In this document: positions 53,470-62,788 of the stretch, piece after piece
Layout: each line of letters begins with the position of its first letter
Position numbering within the stretch: position 1 is the first letter of the stretch
NCBI RefSeq assembly: GCF_947503465.1
Contig: NZ_CANNDN010000003.1
Span: forward strand, 434,001 to 498,000
DNA length: 64,000 nt
Direction of reading: 5' to 3'
Source: an uncultured Tateyamaria sp.
GTDB taxonomy: Bacteria; Pseudomonadota; Alphaproteobacteria; Rhodobacterales; Rhodobacteraceae
Made by a program: the position numbers and the translations under genes
The notes under the pieces: model-generated
The model's database searches: none
What the model saw: only the letters and a program-made list of their open reading frames with translations
Told to the model about the DNA's origin: nothing

Positions 53470-54198
53470 ATGACCCATCCCATCTACGCCATCGGCGACA
53501 TCCATGGCCAAATGGCTGAACTCGATCGCATCCTCTCTCTCATCGAAGGCGACGGCGGCCGCGATGCACAGGTCGTGTTTCTGGGCGATTACACCGACCG
53601 CGGCCCAGACAGTCGCGCGGTGCTGGATGCGCTGATCGACGGGCGCGATGCAGGCCGGAACTGGACCTTCCTCAAAGGCAACCATGACCGCATGTTCGAA
53701 TGGTTCATGGATGATCCGCTGCGGCATGATCCCTACCTGATGGTGGAACTTTACTGGCTGCACGAACGGCTGGGCGGTGACACGACACTGGCATCCTATG
53801 GCGTGGACGCCAGCGGTGCGCGGCGGGAAAAGGACGTGCACGCTGATGCCCGCGACGCGGTGCCTCGGGCGCATGTGACCTTCCTGCGCGACCTGCGGCT
53901 CATGCATGTCGTGGGCGACCTGATGTTCGTGCATGCAGGTATCCGCCCGGGCGTCGCGATCATGGATCAGTCCGAAGAGGACCTGCTGTGGATCAGGCAG
54001 GAGTTTCACGACCACACGGACCCGCACCCAAAGCTGATCGTGCACGGCCATACCCCCATCAAGGCAGCCACCCATTACGGCAACCGCGTCAACCTCGATA
54101 CCGCCGCGGGCTATGGCCAACCGCTCACCGCGGCCGTGTTCGAAGCGGTGCAGGTCTGGACGTTGACGGACCGGGGACGCCAGCCGCTCAACCCGTAG
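53470..54198 (+). CDS. calcineurin-like metallophosphoesterase, PP2A-type
   Basis: A 242-residue two-metal phosphatase of the bacterial Ser/Thr-phosphatase-like class: YAIGDIHGQMAELDRIL (first metal motif), VFLGDYTDRGPDSRAVLDAL, FLKGNHDRMFEWF, FVHAGIRPG and LIVHGHTPIKAA. Related enzymes act on phosphoproteins or on dinucleoside polyphosphates (ApaH). The substrate is not defined. Confidence 0.92.
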   Translation: MTHPIYAIGDIHGQMAELDRILSLIEGDGGRDAQVVFLGDYTDRGPDSRAVLDALIDGRDAGRNWTFLKGNHDRMFEWFMDDPLRHDPYLMVELYWLHERLGGDTTLASYGVDASGARREKDVHADARDAVPRAHVTFLRDLRLMHVVGDLMFVHAGIRPGVAIMDQSEEDLLWIRQEFHDHTDPHPKLIVHGHTPIKAATHYGNRVNLDTAAGYGQPLTAAVFEAVQVWTLTDRGRQPLNP

Positions 54199-54257
54199 GG
54201 TGCGCCTTCACGGCGCACCGCTCCTCCGACACCGTAGGCTGGGCTTCGGCCCGGCAC
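54193..54257. repeat. two short hairpins related to the serC-serA repeats
   Basis: GGTGCGCC-TTCAC-GGCGCACC (54199-54219), preceded by CCCGTA, matches the unit at 50270-50300. A second hairpin, GCTGGGC-TTCG-GCCCGGC, follows at about 54238-54255. Both lie between convergent genes and may serve as bidirectional terminators. Confidence 0.6.
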
Positions 54258-54261
54258 GCTG

Positions 54262-55299
54262 TCAGGTCCAATCCAGCACGACCTTGCCCGACGATCCCGA
54301 CTTCATCGCCGCAAATCCGGCCTCGAACTCCGACGCCTTGAACCGGTGCGTGATGACGCCCGCCACGTCCAGACCATTTTGCAGCATCGCGATCATCTTG
54401 TACCAGGTCTCGAAAATCTCGCGCCCATAGACGCCCTTAATGGTGATGGCCTTGAACACGATCCGGGACCAGTCCACGGGGCTCTTGCCCGGCGGTATCC
54501 CCAGCATCGCGATGCGGCCCCCCATGGTCATCGCCTCGACCATCTGGTCCAGCGCCATCTGATTGCCCGACATCTCAAGGCCCACGTCAAACCCCTGGGT
54601 CATCTTCAGGCCGGGCATTACATCCCGCAGGTCCTGCTGCGCCACATTGACGGGCACCACATCCGCCACGCGGGCGGCAAGGTCCAGCCGGTCGGGGTTC
54701 ACATCCGTTATTACCACGTTGCGCGCGCCCACATGGCGCGCCACCGCCGCCGCCATGATACCGATGGGACCGGCCCCGGTGACCAGCACATCCTCGCCAA
54801 TCAGATCAAAGCTCAGCGCGGTATGCACCGCATTCCCCAACGGGTCGAGGATGGCGCCGATATCGTCGTCAATCTCATCCGGCAGCGGCACGACGTTGAA
54901 AGCGGGCAGGCGCATATATTCTGCAAAGGCCCCCTGTTCGTTCACCCCGATCCCCCGCGTGGCCGGGTCCAAATGAAATTTGCCGGCCCTGCTCTGGCGC
55001 GAGGTTGTGCCGATCAGATGCCCTTCCCCGGAACAGCGTTGGCCCAGGTCCAGCCCCTGGACGTTCCGGCCCATATCCACGATCTCGCCCGCAAACTCAT
55101 GGCCCGTGATCAACGGAGTAGGCACCGTGGTCTGCGCCCAGTCGTCCCAGTTCCAGATGTGAATGTCGGTCCCGCAAATCCCGGTTTTCTTCACCCGGAT
55201 CAGCACGTCATCCGGCCCGATCTCGGGCACGGGGGCGGACACCTGCCACAGCCCTTCGCGGGCATGCGTTTTTTCCAGCGCCATCATCGTGTTGCGCAT
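54262..55299 (-). CDS. tdh: L-threonine 3-dehydrogenase
   Basis: A zinc alcohol-dehydrogenase-superfamily enzyme of 345 residues that oxidises threonine to 2-amino-3-ketobutyrate. Catalytic zinc residues are in KTGICGTDIHIWNWDDW and GHEFAGEIV; NAD binding is GAGPIGIMAAAVARHVGA; LEMSGNQMALDQM and VYGREIFETWYKM are TDH-specific. The structural-zinc lobe lacks all four family cysteines: the GEGH motif is followed by LIGTTSRQSRAGKFHLD. It follows kbl on the same transcript. Confidence 0.94.
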   Translation of the reverse strand: MRNTMMALEKTHAREGLWQVSAPVPEIGPDDVLIRVKKTGICGTDIHIWNWDDWAQTTVPTPLITGHEFAGEIVDMGRNVQGLDLGQRCSGEGHLIGTTSRQSRAGKFHLDPATRGIGVNEQGAFAEYMRLPAFNVVPLPDEIDDDIGAILDPLGNAVHTALSFDLIGEDVLVTGAGPIGIMAAAVARHVGARNVVITDVNPDRLDLAARVADVVPVNVAQQDLRDVMPGLKMTQGFDVGLEMSGNQMALDQMVEAMTMGGRIAMLGIPPGKSPVDWSRIVFKAITIKGVYGREIFETWYKMIAMLQNGLDVAGVITHRFKASEFEAGFAAMKSGSSGKVVLDWT

Positions 55300-56483
55300 C
55301 AGATCACCCCCACAGCCTTGCCCGCCACCTCGAACGCCGCCAACCCGCGGTCCAGATCATCGCGGGTCAGGGCCGCATTCATCTGCGTCCTGATCCGTGC
55401 CTGCCCACGCGGCACCACCGGAAAGAAAAAGCCGGAGACATAGACACCGTCCTCGAACAACCGTGCCGCCATATCCTGCGCCAACTGCGCTTCGCCCAGC
55501 ATCACCGGAATGATCGGATGCTCGCCCGGCAACAGTTCAAAGCCCAACCGCTCCAATCCGGCCCGCCAATACGCCGCATTGTCAAAAAGCTGCGCCCGCA
55601 GCGCATCACCGTCCTCAACCAGCCGGATCGCCTCGATGCCCGCGGCGACAATGGCGGGGGGCAAAGAATTCGAAAACAGGTACGGCCGCGCCCGCTGGCG
55701 CAGCAGGTCGATCACCGGCTGCGGTCCGGCGATGTAACCGCCGATGGACCCGCCCAGCGCCTTGCCCAACGTACCCGTCAGAATGTCGACATCAACACCC
55801 GCATGGGCGGGCGTGCCTGCGCCCTTGGGCCCCATGAACCCCGTTGCATGACAATCATCCACCATCACCAACGCGCCGAAGTTCCGGGCCAGCGTCGTGA
55901 TCTCCGGCAGCTTCGCCAGATAGCCGTCCATGGAAAACACGCCGTCGGTCGCAATCATGATGTGCCGCGCGCCATCCGCCTTGGCCGCGCGCAGCTGCTT
56001 TTCCAGACTGTCCATGTCGCTGTTGGCATAGCGATAGCGCTTGGCCTTGCACAGCCGGATGCCATCGATGATCGAGGCATGGTTCAGGGCATCGGACACA
56101 ATGGCGTCCTCCGGCCCCAACAGCGGCTCGAACAATCCGCCATTGGCGTCAAAACACGCGGCGAACAGGATGGCATCGTCCTTGCCCAGAAAGCGGGCCA
56201 GGCGATGCTCAAGGTCCCGATGCAAGTCCTGCGTGCCGCAGATGAACCGGACCGACGCCATGCCAAACCCATGCGTGTCCATCGCGCCCCTGGCGGCGGC
56301 AATCAGGTCGGGGTGATCGGCCAGCCCAAGGTAGTTGTTGGCGCACAGGTTCAGAACCGCGCGGCCGCCCACATCAATGCGGCCCGCTTGCGGTGACGTG
56401 ATCTCGCGCTCGCGTTTCAACATCCCGTCCGCCTCGATCTGGGCAAGGGTGTCGGTCACATGGGTCAGAAAGGCGTGGGTCAT
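55299..56483 (-). CDS. kbl: 2-amino-3-ketobutyrate CoA ligase (glycine C-acetyltransferase)
   Basis: A PLP enzyme of the alpha-oxoamine synthase family, 394 residues: [52 protein letters not shown] and the PLP-lysine motif [18 protein letters not shown]. It cleaves the product of Tdh to glycine and acetyl-CoA. It forms an operon with tdh (shared boundary base). Confidence 0.96.
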   Translation of the reverse strand: MTHAFLTHVTDTLAQIEADGMLKREREITSPQAGRIDVGGRAVLNLCANNYLGLADHPDLIAAARGAMDTHGFGMASVRFICGTQDLHRDLEHRLARFLGKDDAILFAACFDANGGLFEPLLGPEDAIVSDALNHASIIDGIRLCKAKRYRYANSDMDSLEKQLRAAKADGARHIMIATDGVFSMDGYLAKLPEITTLARNFGALVMVDDCHATGFMGPKGAGTPAHAGVDVDILTGTLGKALGGSIGGYIAGPQPVIDLLRQRARPYLFSNSLPPAIVAAGIEAIRLVEDGDALRAQLFDNAAYWRAGLERLGFELLPGEHPIIPVMLGEAQLAQDMAARLFEDGVYVSGFFFPVVPRGQARIRTQMNAALTRDDLDRGLAAFEVAGKAVGVI

Positions 56484-56516
56484 GGATGCGCTCCTTTGAC
56501 CACATATCTAACATTT

Positions 56517-56576
56517 CGGAAACGATTCCGGTAGAGCGGAAATCATCATCACGGACAAAATTCCGTGAAAACGGAA
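56517..56576. promoter_or_regulatory. paired CGGAA inverted repeats upstream of kbl
   Basis: CGGAA-ACGA-TTCCG (56517-56530) and TTCCGT-GAAA-ACGGAA (56561-56576) are inverted repeats with the same TTCCG core and 4-nt spacers, plus a lone CGGAAAT at 56538. They sit between kbl and the XRE-cupin gene and are likely operators of kbl-tdh. Confidence 0.65.
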
Positions 56577-56577
56577 A

Positions 56578-57138
56578 TTACGCGTCCTGGACCACCAGGA
56601 ACGCCCGCGCCGGGCGGTCGGCTTCAATACGGTGGGGGACATCGGCAGCATAGCGGGCGGTATCGCCCTGCCCGATCGTCTCGACAGCACCGCCGCTCGT
56701 GACCCTCAGCGTGCCGTCGATCACCGTCAGATGCTCCCGCGCGCCACGCGCATGGGGTTGGCTGTCCAGCACACCGCCGTCCACAAACCGCAGCTCGTAC
56801 ACCTCATGTCGCCCTGCATCCTCGGGGGCACTCAGAATACGGATGGTGCAGCCCGCGCCCCGGTTCTCGATGCTTGGCACATCGCCCGACCGCAGCACCT
56901 CGATGCGTTCCGCCGCGCCCTCATCCAGAAGCCCGGCAAAATCCACCTGCAAGGCCCGCGTCAGGTTCCACAGCGTCGCAATGGTGGGTGAGGATTCGCC
57001 GCGCTCGATCTGGCTGACCATCGACCGGGACACACCCGACAATTTCGCAACCGCATCCAGCGACAGGCCCTGCGCCCGCCGCGCGTCTTTCAGGCGGGCC
57101 GGCAAAAGCGACAATATAGCGTCATTACTTTCCGTCAT
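56578..57138 (-). CDS. XRE-family regulator with cupin domain
   Basis: A 186-residue regulator from ATG 57138. The N-terminal XRE helix-turn-helix is LKDARRAQGLSLDAVAKLSGVSRSMVSQIERGESSPTIATLWNLTRAL. The C-terminal cupin (about 105-185) with QPHARGAREHLTVIDGTLRV probably binds a small ligand. Immediately upstream of kbl-tdh on the same strand, it is a good candidate to bind the TTCCG repeats and sense threonine or a breakdown product. Confidence 0.88.
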   Translation of the reverse strand: MTESNDAILSLLPARLKDARRAQGLSLDAVAKLSGVSRSMVSQIERGESSPTIATLWNLTRALQVDFAGLLDEGAAERIEVLRSGDVPSIENRGAGCTIRILSAPEDAGRHEVYELRFVDGGVLDSQPHARGAREHLTVIDGTLRVTSGGAVETIGQGDTARYAADVPHRIEADRPARAFLVVQDA

Positions 57139-57241
57139 GCCGGACAAATGCCCGTGCCGCTGCGTCAAAGTCAAGCCATCGGGGCTGACACGCGCGTGTC
57201 CCATCGTCATATCCTTGTGCAAACCCCAAAAGGAGAAAGCC

Positions 57242-58423
57242 ATGACCCAAGACATCGTAATTCTGGACGGGGCACGCACGGCCATCGGCACCTTTGGGGG
57301 ATCGCTCGCCGGGACCACGCCGATCGACCTGGGCACCGCAGCGGCCAAGGCCGCGCTGGACCGGTCGGGGGTCGAAGGCGGGCAGATCGGCCACGTCGCC
57401 TTTGGTCACGTGATCAACACCGAACCGCGGGACATGTACCTGTCCCGTGTCGCGGCGATGCAGGCAGGCGTGCCCGACACGACGCCCGCCATGAACGTGA
57501 ACCGCCTGTGTGGGTCGGGCGTACAGGCGATTGTCAGCGTGATTCAGTCTCTGATGCTGGGCGATGCCGAGTTTGGCCTTGCGGGCGGGGCCGAAAACAT
57601 GTCGCGTTCCCCTTTCATCATGCCCAGCCAACGCTGGGGGGCCAAGATGGGCGATGTCAAAACGCTCGACATGATGCTGGGCGCACTGAACTGCCCCTTT
57701 GGCACCGGGCACATGGGCGTAACGGCAGAGAACGTGGCCGCCGAACATGGTATCACCCGGCACGACCAGGATGCCTTTGCGATGCAAAGCCAGGAACGCG
57801 CCGCCGCCGCCATCGCGGACGGTCGGTTCGCTTCGCAGATCACGCCGGTCGAGGTGAAGGTCAAGCGCGACCTGGTGCCCTTCGAGGTCGATGAACATCC
57901 CAAGGCGACAAGCATGGATGCCCTGGCCGGCCTGCGGCCCGTGTTCCAGAAGGACGGGTCCGTCACGGCGGGCAACGCATCCGGCATCAACGACGGTGCC
58001 GGTGCTGTCGTGCTTGCCACCGCAAAGGCGGCCGAAAAGGCCGGTTTGACACCGAAGGCCCGCGTGCTGGGCTATGCTCATGCGGGTGTCCGCCCCGAAG
58101 TCATGGGCATCGGCCCCATCCCGGCAGTGCGCAACCTGCTGGACCGGACGGGCCTGTCGGCAAGCGACTTCGACGTTGTGGAATCGAACGAAGCGTTCGC
58201 TGCACAGGCGCTCGCCGTCTCGAACGACCTTGGCTTTGATCCTGCGCGTGTGAACCCGAACGGTGGTGCCATCGCCCTGGGTCACCCCGTGGGCGCAACC
58301 GGCGCCATCATCACGGTCAAGGCGCTGTACGAGCTGGAGCGGATCGGCGGATCAAAGGCCTTGATCACCATGTGCATCGGCGGTGGCCAGGGGATCGCGC
58401 TGGCGATTGAACGGATGGGCTGA
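57242..58423 (+). CDS. acetyl-CoA C-acetyltransferase (thiolase)
   Basis: A 393-residue biosynthetic-type thiolase from ATG 57242 with AAGGAG upstream. The acyl-accepting Cys is in VNRLCGSGVQAI; NEAFAAQAL and GGAIALGHPVGATGA carry the catalytic His; CIGGGQGIALAIER carries the last Cys. It makes or cleaves acetoacetyl-CoA; PhaA- or BktB-like roles in polyhydroxyalkanoate or ketone metabolism are possible. No phaB neighbour is seen. Confidence 0.92.
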   Translation: MTQDIVILDGARTAIGTFGGSLAGTTPIDLGTAAAKAALDRSGVEGGQIGHVAFGHVINTEPRDMYLSRVAAMQAGVPDTTPAMNVNRLCGSGVQAIVSVIQSLMLGDAEFGLAGGAENMSRSPFIMPSQRWGAKMGDVKTLDMMLGALNCPFGTGHMGVTAENVAAEHGITRHDQDAFAMQSQERAAAAIADGRFASQITPVEVKVKRDLVPFEVDEHPKATSMDALAGLRPVFQKDGSVTAGNASGINDGAGAVVLATAKAAEKAGLTPKARVLGYAHAGVRPEVMGIGPIPAVRNLLDRTGLSASDFDVVESNEAFAAQALAVSNDLGFDPARVNPNGGAIALGHPVGATGAIITVKALYELERIGGSKALITMCIGGGQGIALAIERMG

Positions 58424-58426
58424 CGG

Positions 58427-59353
58427 TCAGACGCGGGGCGACACCTGTCTCGTGTCGCCCGCTGCACCTGCCGCGCGGTTCGCCTTCAAGCGGCGCGCCA
58501 AGGCACCAAGCCTTGCCAGCTTTTTGTCGTTCTTCGGATTGCGCACGCCTTTTTCATTGCCGGGCATCCGCAGCATCAAGGCGTAGCTGGCCAGGTCGAT
58601 GTGCTGGACAAAGAATTTGTTGTAGCTGGCAAAGTCTTCGGCTTCGCCCTTTTCCTTGTCCGGTCCGGTCGCCAGCAACAACACCTTCAAGCATGTCAGA
58701 TCCCGGATTTCGGCCCAGGCCGACTGGACGATTTCCGCGTCTCGATCCTTGGTCCCCTCCGCGATCAAGGCGCGGGTCACCTTGTTGTCGGCCTCATCCT
58801 GTGACTGCTTTTTCGAGATTGGATAGTAGTCGTCCCTGTACTCTTCCACCAACGCCTTCAGGAACACCGTACAAAAGAAGATCGGGCCTTCCAAATCTTT
58901 GTAAAGGTTCGGAAAACCCTGTCGTGTGGCCCGCTTGATATTGTGCAGAAGAATAATGGCATCAGGCAGGTCGCGCATCTGTTCGCCATAGGTTTTGGCC
59001 GATTGATGCGCCAGGATCAGAAAGCGCGCCCGCTCCACCATGTTGTAGACGGTTTTGAAATCTTCCATCAGCTGCGCGATGTACTCCGTCCGTGCGTCAA
59101 GCGCGGTCTTGCGGGTGTTCCACGCATCGAACAGCTTTTTGATGACGCCCCCCAGCACACCGCCAAAGGCCAGTGACAGACCCGCTGTCCCGACGGCGAC
59201 CAGCAGGCGGGGGCCATCCTCACCCCCGTTTGTCAGCCAAAACACCGTCGCCCAGATCGCAAGGCCACCGACAAAGGCAAGACCGATCCACAGAAGGATC
59301 GGAAACGCCGACTTGGCCGGGGTGTGCAATGGGGGCATGGCAGTAATCAACAT
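58427..59353 (-). CDS. membrane protein of unknown function
   Basis: A 308-residue protein with ATG 59353 as a likely start (59380 and 59338 also possible). Two membrane segments lie near the N-terminus (FPILLWIGLAFVGGLAIWATVFWL and LLVAVGTAGLSLAFGGVLGGVI). The rest is a soluble helical domain of ~220 residues (YIAQLMEDFKTVYNMVERARFLILAHQSAKTYGEQM) with a basic tail. No motif recognised. Convergent with the thiolase gene, whose stop is 3 bp away. Confidence 0.75.
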   Translation of the reverse strand: MLITAMPPLHTPAKSAFPILLWIGLAFVGGLAIWATVFWLTNGGEDGPRLLVAVGTAGLSLAFGGVLGGVIKKLFDAWNTRKTALDARTEYIAQLMEDFKTVYNMVERARFLILAHQSAKTYGEQMRDLPDAIILLHNIKRATRQGFPNLYKDLEGPIFFCTVFLKALVEEYRDDYYPISKKQSQDEADNKVTRALIAEGTKDRDAEIVQSAWAEIRDLTCLKVLLLATGPDKEKGEAEDFASYNKFFVQHIDLASYALMLRMPGNEKGVRNPKNDKKLARLGALARRLKANRAAGAAGDTRQVSPRV

Positions 59354-59401
59354 CTGAAATGATGTTGCGCAGCCTAGCACGATTCGCGTGCAGGGCGCCG
59401 A

Positions 59402-60934
59402 TCAGAAAATTGCCTCGAGCGTCAGGACAAGCGCGGTCCCGAACACCGTGCCCAGCACCAGGGCCAGCACGATCCATCGCCAGAACCCGCGACGCTTGGG
59501 CGGCAGAGGGTTGGACTGGGCGATCAGCGCCTGTTCGACAAGGCGCGGCAAACGTGGGCCGAACCGGGTCAGGACACGGACCGTGTTGTAAAGGTCGCTG
59601 ACCACCGCCTTGGGGCCGATGGATTTCTGGATATAGTCCGTCACCACAGGTGACGCGACCTGCCAGATGTTCATGTTCGGATTGAGGGACCGCGCCACGC
59701 CTTCAACCACGACCATGGTGCGTTGCAGCAGGATCAGTTCGGTCCGCGTCTCCATCCCGAAACGTTCAGTAACTTCAAAGAGATAGGCCAAGAGCCGCCC
59801 CATCGAAATCTTGGATGCGTCCATACCGAAGATCGGCTCGCCGACGGCGCGCAGGGCGCGGGCAAACTCGTCTACATCCTTGTCGGCCGGGACATACCCT
59901 GCCTCGAAATGCACTTCGGCCACGCGCTTGTAATCCTTGCGGATAAAGCCGAACAGGATCTCGGCATAGACGCGGCGGGTGTATTCATCGATATGCCCCA
60001 TGATCCCGAAATCATAGGCGATGATGTCCCCGTTCGGGGCGACCTTGAGGTTGCCCTGATGCATGTCGGCATGGAAATACCCGTCGCGCAGCGCGTGCAG
60101 CAGGAACAGTTTCAGCACCCGTTCGCTAAGGTCCACGCGGTTGTGACCGGCGGCGTCGATGGCAGCGTTGTCACCCATGGGAACCCCATCGGCCCATTCC
60201 AGCGTCATCACCCGACGGCCGGAATATTCCCACCGTATCCTGGGAAGTTTGAAACCCGCGTCCTTTTCCGTGTTGGCGGCGAACTCGCCCGCGGCAGAGG
60301 ATTCGAGGCGCAGGTCCAGTTCGCCCTGCACGACGCCATCGAAATGGGCGATGACGTCCATGGGTCGCAGGCGCCGGGCGCCGGGGGCAAACACCTCGAC
60401 AATGCGGGCGGCGAAATAGAAGGCGTCGATGTCCTTCTGGAACGCTTTTTCGATGCCCGGACGCAGCACCTTGACCGCCACGAACGTGTCTTCGTTCGCC
60501 AGCTTGGCCTTGTGCACCTGCGCGATGGAGGCGGCGGCAACCGGTTCGCTGAACTCCGAGAACAGGGCATCGGTGGGCACGCCCAGTTCACGCTCAACCT
60601 CGGCCTTGGCGTCGGTGGCGGGGAAGGCGGGCAACTGGTCTTGCAACACACGCAACTGGACCGCCAGTTCGTCGCCCACCACGTCCGGCCGTGTCGACAG
60701 GATTTGGCCAAACTTGATGTAGGCAGGGCCGAGTGCCGTGATCGCGCGGATGGCGGGCGGCATCGTCGGATCGCCCTTGTAGCCCAGCCAGCGGAACGGT
60801 TTGGCCAGCGCCTTGGCAACGAAGCGCAGGGCGGGTGGGGCTTCGAACGCGTCGAGGACGACATTCATCGCGCCCGCACGTTCCAACGTCGCGCCCGTGC
60901 GGATCAGGCGGATGATGTTGTGGGGGCCTCTCAC
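59402..60934 (-). CDS. ubiB: ubiquinone biosynthesis kinase-like protein UbiB
   Basis: A 510-residue ADCK/UbiB atypical kinase. Visible: the KxGQ motif in AYIKFGQILSTRPD, an alanine-rich nucleotide loop AAASIAQVH, VAVKVLRPG (Lys), FHADMHQGNL and YDFGIMG (metal Asp). Two C-terminal membrane segments (FWRWIVLALVLGTVFGTALVLTL) anchor it. It supports ubiquinone assembly. It follows ubiE on the same strand. Confidence 0.95.
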   Translation of the reverse strand: MRGPHNIIRLIRTGATLERAGAMNVVLDAFEAPPALRFVAKALAKPFRWLGYKGDPTMPPAIRAITALGPAYIKFGQILSTRPDVVGDELAVQLRVLQDQLPAFPATDAKAEVERELGVPTDALFSEFSEPVAAASIAQVHKAKLANEDTFVAVKVLRPGIEKAFQKDIDAFYFAARIVEVFAPGARRLRPMDVIAHFDGVVQGELDLRLESSAAGEFAANTEKDAGFKLPRIRWEYSGRRVMTLEWADGVPMGDNAAIDAAGHNRVDLSERVLKLFLLHALRDGYFHADMHQGNLKVAPNGDIIAYDFGIMGHIDEYTRRVYAEILFGFIRKDYKRVAEVHFEAGYVPADKDVDEFARALRAVGEPIFGMDASKISMGRLLAYLFEVTERFGMETRTELILLQRTMVVVEGVARSLNPNMNIWQVASPVVTDYIQKSIGPKAVVSDLYNTVRVLTRFGPRLPRLVEQALIAQSNPLPPKRRGFWRWIVLALVLGTVFGTALVLTLEAIF

Positions 60935-60939
60935 CGGGG

Positions 60940-60990
60940 TGTCCCCGCGGGGACAAAACCGCCGCCCAGAAGTGTCCCCGCGGGGACACT
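60940..60990. repeat. two copies of a 16-bp palindrome between ubiE and ubiB
   Basis: TGTCCCCGCGGGGACA lies at 60940-60955 and again at 60973-60988, the latter extended to a 20-bp perfect palindrome AGTGTCCCCGCGGGGACACT. A third exact copy lies inside the EamA gene (29804-29819). Confidence 0.75.
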
Positions 60991-61031
60991 TGCGCTTAAC
61001 GCCTTGTTAAACACAATATATTGAAAAATCA

Positions 61032-61778
61032 TCAGATTTTCCACCCGGAATGCAGGCAGGCGATGCCCATGGAGAGATTCCGGTACTTGGCATTCTCGAA
61101 CCCTGCGGTGCGGACCATGGACAGGAACGTCTCCTGATCGGGGAACTTGCGGATGCTCTCGACCAGGTATTGATAGCTGTCGCGGTCGTTGGCGATCAGC
61201 TTGCCCATGTTGGGGATCACGTTGAAGCTGTAGAGGTCATAGAGCTTTTGCAGCCCGTCATTGGGCAACTGGCTGAACTCAAGCACCATCAGGCGGCCGC
61301 CGGGTTTCAGCACGCGGTAGGCTTCGTTCAAAGCGTCCTGGGGCCTTGTCACGTTCCTTATGCCGAAGCTGATCGTATAGACGTCGAAGGTGTTGTCGTC
61401 GAAGGGCAGGGCCATCGCGTCGCCGACGACCCAATCAAGGCTGTCGGCCATGCGGTCCGCCTCGGCCCGTTTGCGGCCTTCTACCAGCATGGGTTCGGTG
61501 AGATCCAGCACGGTGGCGTGGCCGTGGCCCGCACGTTTCAGAAACTTGAACGAGATGTCGCCGGTGCCCCCCGCCACATCCAGCAGCTTTTGCCCGGCGC
61601 GGGGGGCCAGCCAATCCATCATCGCCTCTTTCCAGATGCGGTGGATGCCGACGCTCATCACGTCATTCATGATGTCGTATTTCGACGCGACCGAGCCGAA
61701 CACGCCCCGCACACGACCGGCCTTTTCATCCTCGGGTACGGTTTCAAACCCGAAATGCGTTGTCTTGTCTTCGGTCAT
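61032..61778 (-). CDS. ubiE: ubiquinone/menaquinone C-methyltransferase
   Basis: A class I SAM methyltransferase of 248 residues with the UbiE signatures [24 protein letters not shown] and [15 protein letters not shown], plus motif [14 protein letters not shown]. It methylates 2-polyprenyl-6-methoxy-1,4-benzoquinol. It heads a ubiE-ubiB pair and is divergent from mutM, the usual alphaproteobacterial order. Confidence 0.97.
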   Translation of the reverse strand: MTEDKTTHFGFETVPEDEKAGRVRGVFGSVASKYDIMNDVMSVGIHRIWKEAMMDWLAPRAGQKLLDVAGGTGDISFKFLKRAGHGHATVLDLTEPMLVEGRKRAEADRMADSLDWVVGDAMALPFDDNTFDVYTISFGIRNVTRPQDALNEAYRVLKPGGRLMVLEFSQLPNDGLQKLYDLYSFNVIPNMGKLIANDRDSYQYLVESIRKFPDQETFLSMVRTAGFENAKYRNLSMGIACLHSGWKI

Positions 61779-61871
61779 GGCTGGGGCGTCTTTGTTGTTT
61801 GGTCAGGCCTTGTTATAGGCCGCTGGCGGACATACACAACGTGACCCTTTCGCCGCAGGAGTTTGCCGTCG

Positions 61872-62723
61872 ATGCCCGAACTGCCGGAAGTTGAGACCGT
61901 CCGACGCGGCCTTGTGCCCGCGATGGAAGGGGCCGTGATCGCGCAGGCGGATGTGAACCGGCCCGATCTGCGGTGGCCGTTTCCGGCTGGGATGGCCGAG
62001 CGGTTGAGCGGGCAGCAGGTGTTGGGGCTGCGGCGGCGGTCAAAGTACATTTTGGCTGATCTGGCGTCGGGTGAGACGCTGCTGATCCATCTGGGGATGT
62101 CGGGGCGGATGCTGGTGTCCGGGGATCCGCTTGGGCAGTTCGTGCACGCGCATCCGGCACCCGAGAAGCACGACCATGTGGTGCTGCACATGGACAATGG
62201 CGCGCGCATCACGTTCAACGATCCGCGGCGGTTCGGGGCGATGGATCTGATGGAGACGGCAACGGCAGAGCAACACAAGCTGCTGGCCGTTCTTGGGCCC
62301 GAGCCGCTGGGCAACGCGTTCAACGAGGATCATCTGATATCGGCATTCGAGGGCAAAAACACGCCCGTCAAATCCGCGCTGCTGGATCAGAGAATCGTCG
62401 CGGGACTGGGCAATATCTATGTCTGCGAGGCATTGTACCGCGCGGGCATCTCGCCCATGCGCAAGGCAGGGCGCATTTCCAAAGCGCGCGTTGCGGCGCT
62501 GGTGCCGATCATCAGGGATGTGCTGGCCGAAGCGATCGAGGCGGGCGGATCAAGCTTGCGGGATTTCCGTCAAGCGGATGGCGAGCTTGGGTATTTTCAG
62601 CATCGGTTCGATGTTTACGGGCGGGAAGGGGAACCTTGTCGGAGCCCCGGGTGTTCCCAATCCATCATGCGCGTGGTGCAGGCGGGGCGGTCGTCCTTCT
62701 ACTGTAGGTCGTGCCAATCTTGA
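61872..62723 (+). CDS. mutM: formamidopyrimidine-DNA glycosylase
   Basis: A 283-residue base-excision enzyme removing 8-oxoguanine. ATG 61872 yields the obligatory P2-E3 N-terminus ([14 protein letters not shown]). Visible: the catalytic Lys region [42 protein letters not shown] and the C-terminal zinc finger C-x4-C...C-x2-C (PCRSPGC, FYCRSC). Confidence 0.97.
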   Translation: MPELPEVETVRRGLVPAMEGAVIAQADVNRPDLRWPFPAGMAERLSGQQVLGLRRRSKYILADLASGETLLIHLGMSGRMLVSGDPLGQFVHAHPAPEKHDHVVLHMDNGARITFNDPRRFGAMDLMETATAEQHKLLAVLGPEPLGNAFNEDHLISAFEGKNTPVKSALLDQRIVAGLGNIYVCEALYRAGISPMRKAGRISKARVAALVPIIRDVLAEAIEAGGSSLRDFRQADGELGYFQHRFDVYGREGEPCRSPGCSQSIMRVVQAGRSSFYCRSCQS

Positions 62724-62788
62724 CTTGAAACGGGGTCCCCCCGTGATAAGCGTTACCACTTGAAACATAACAAACCAAAGGCAGACCC

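Noticed and set aside
56699-57241. N-terminal extension of the thiolase frame
   Set aside because: Antisense to the XRE-cupin gene; ATG 57242 follows AAGGAG and gives the standard thiolase start.
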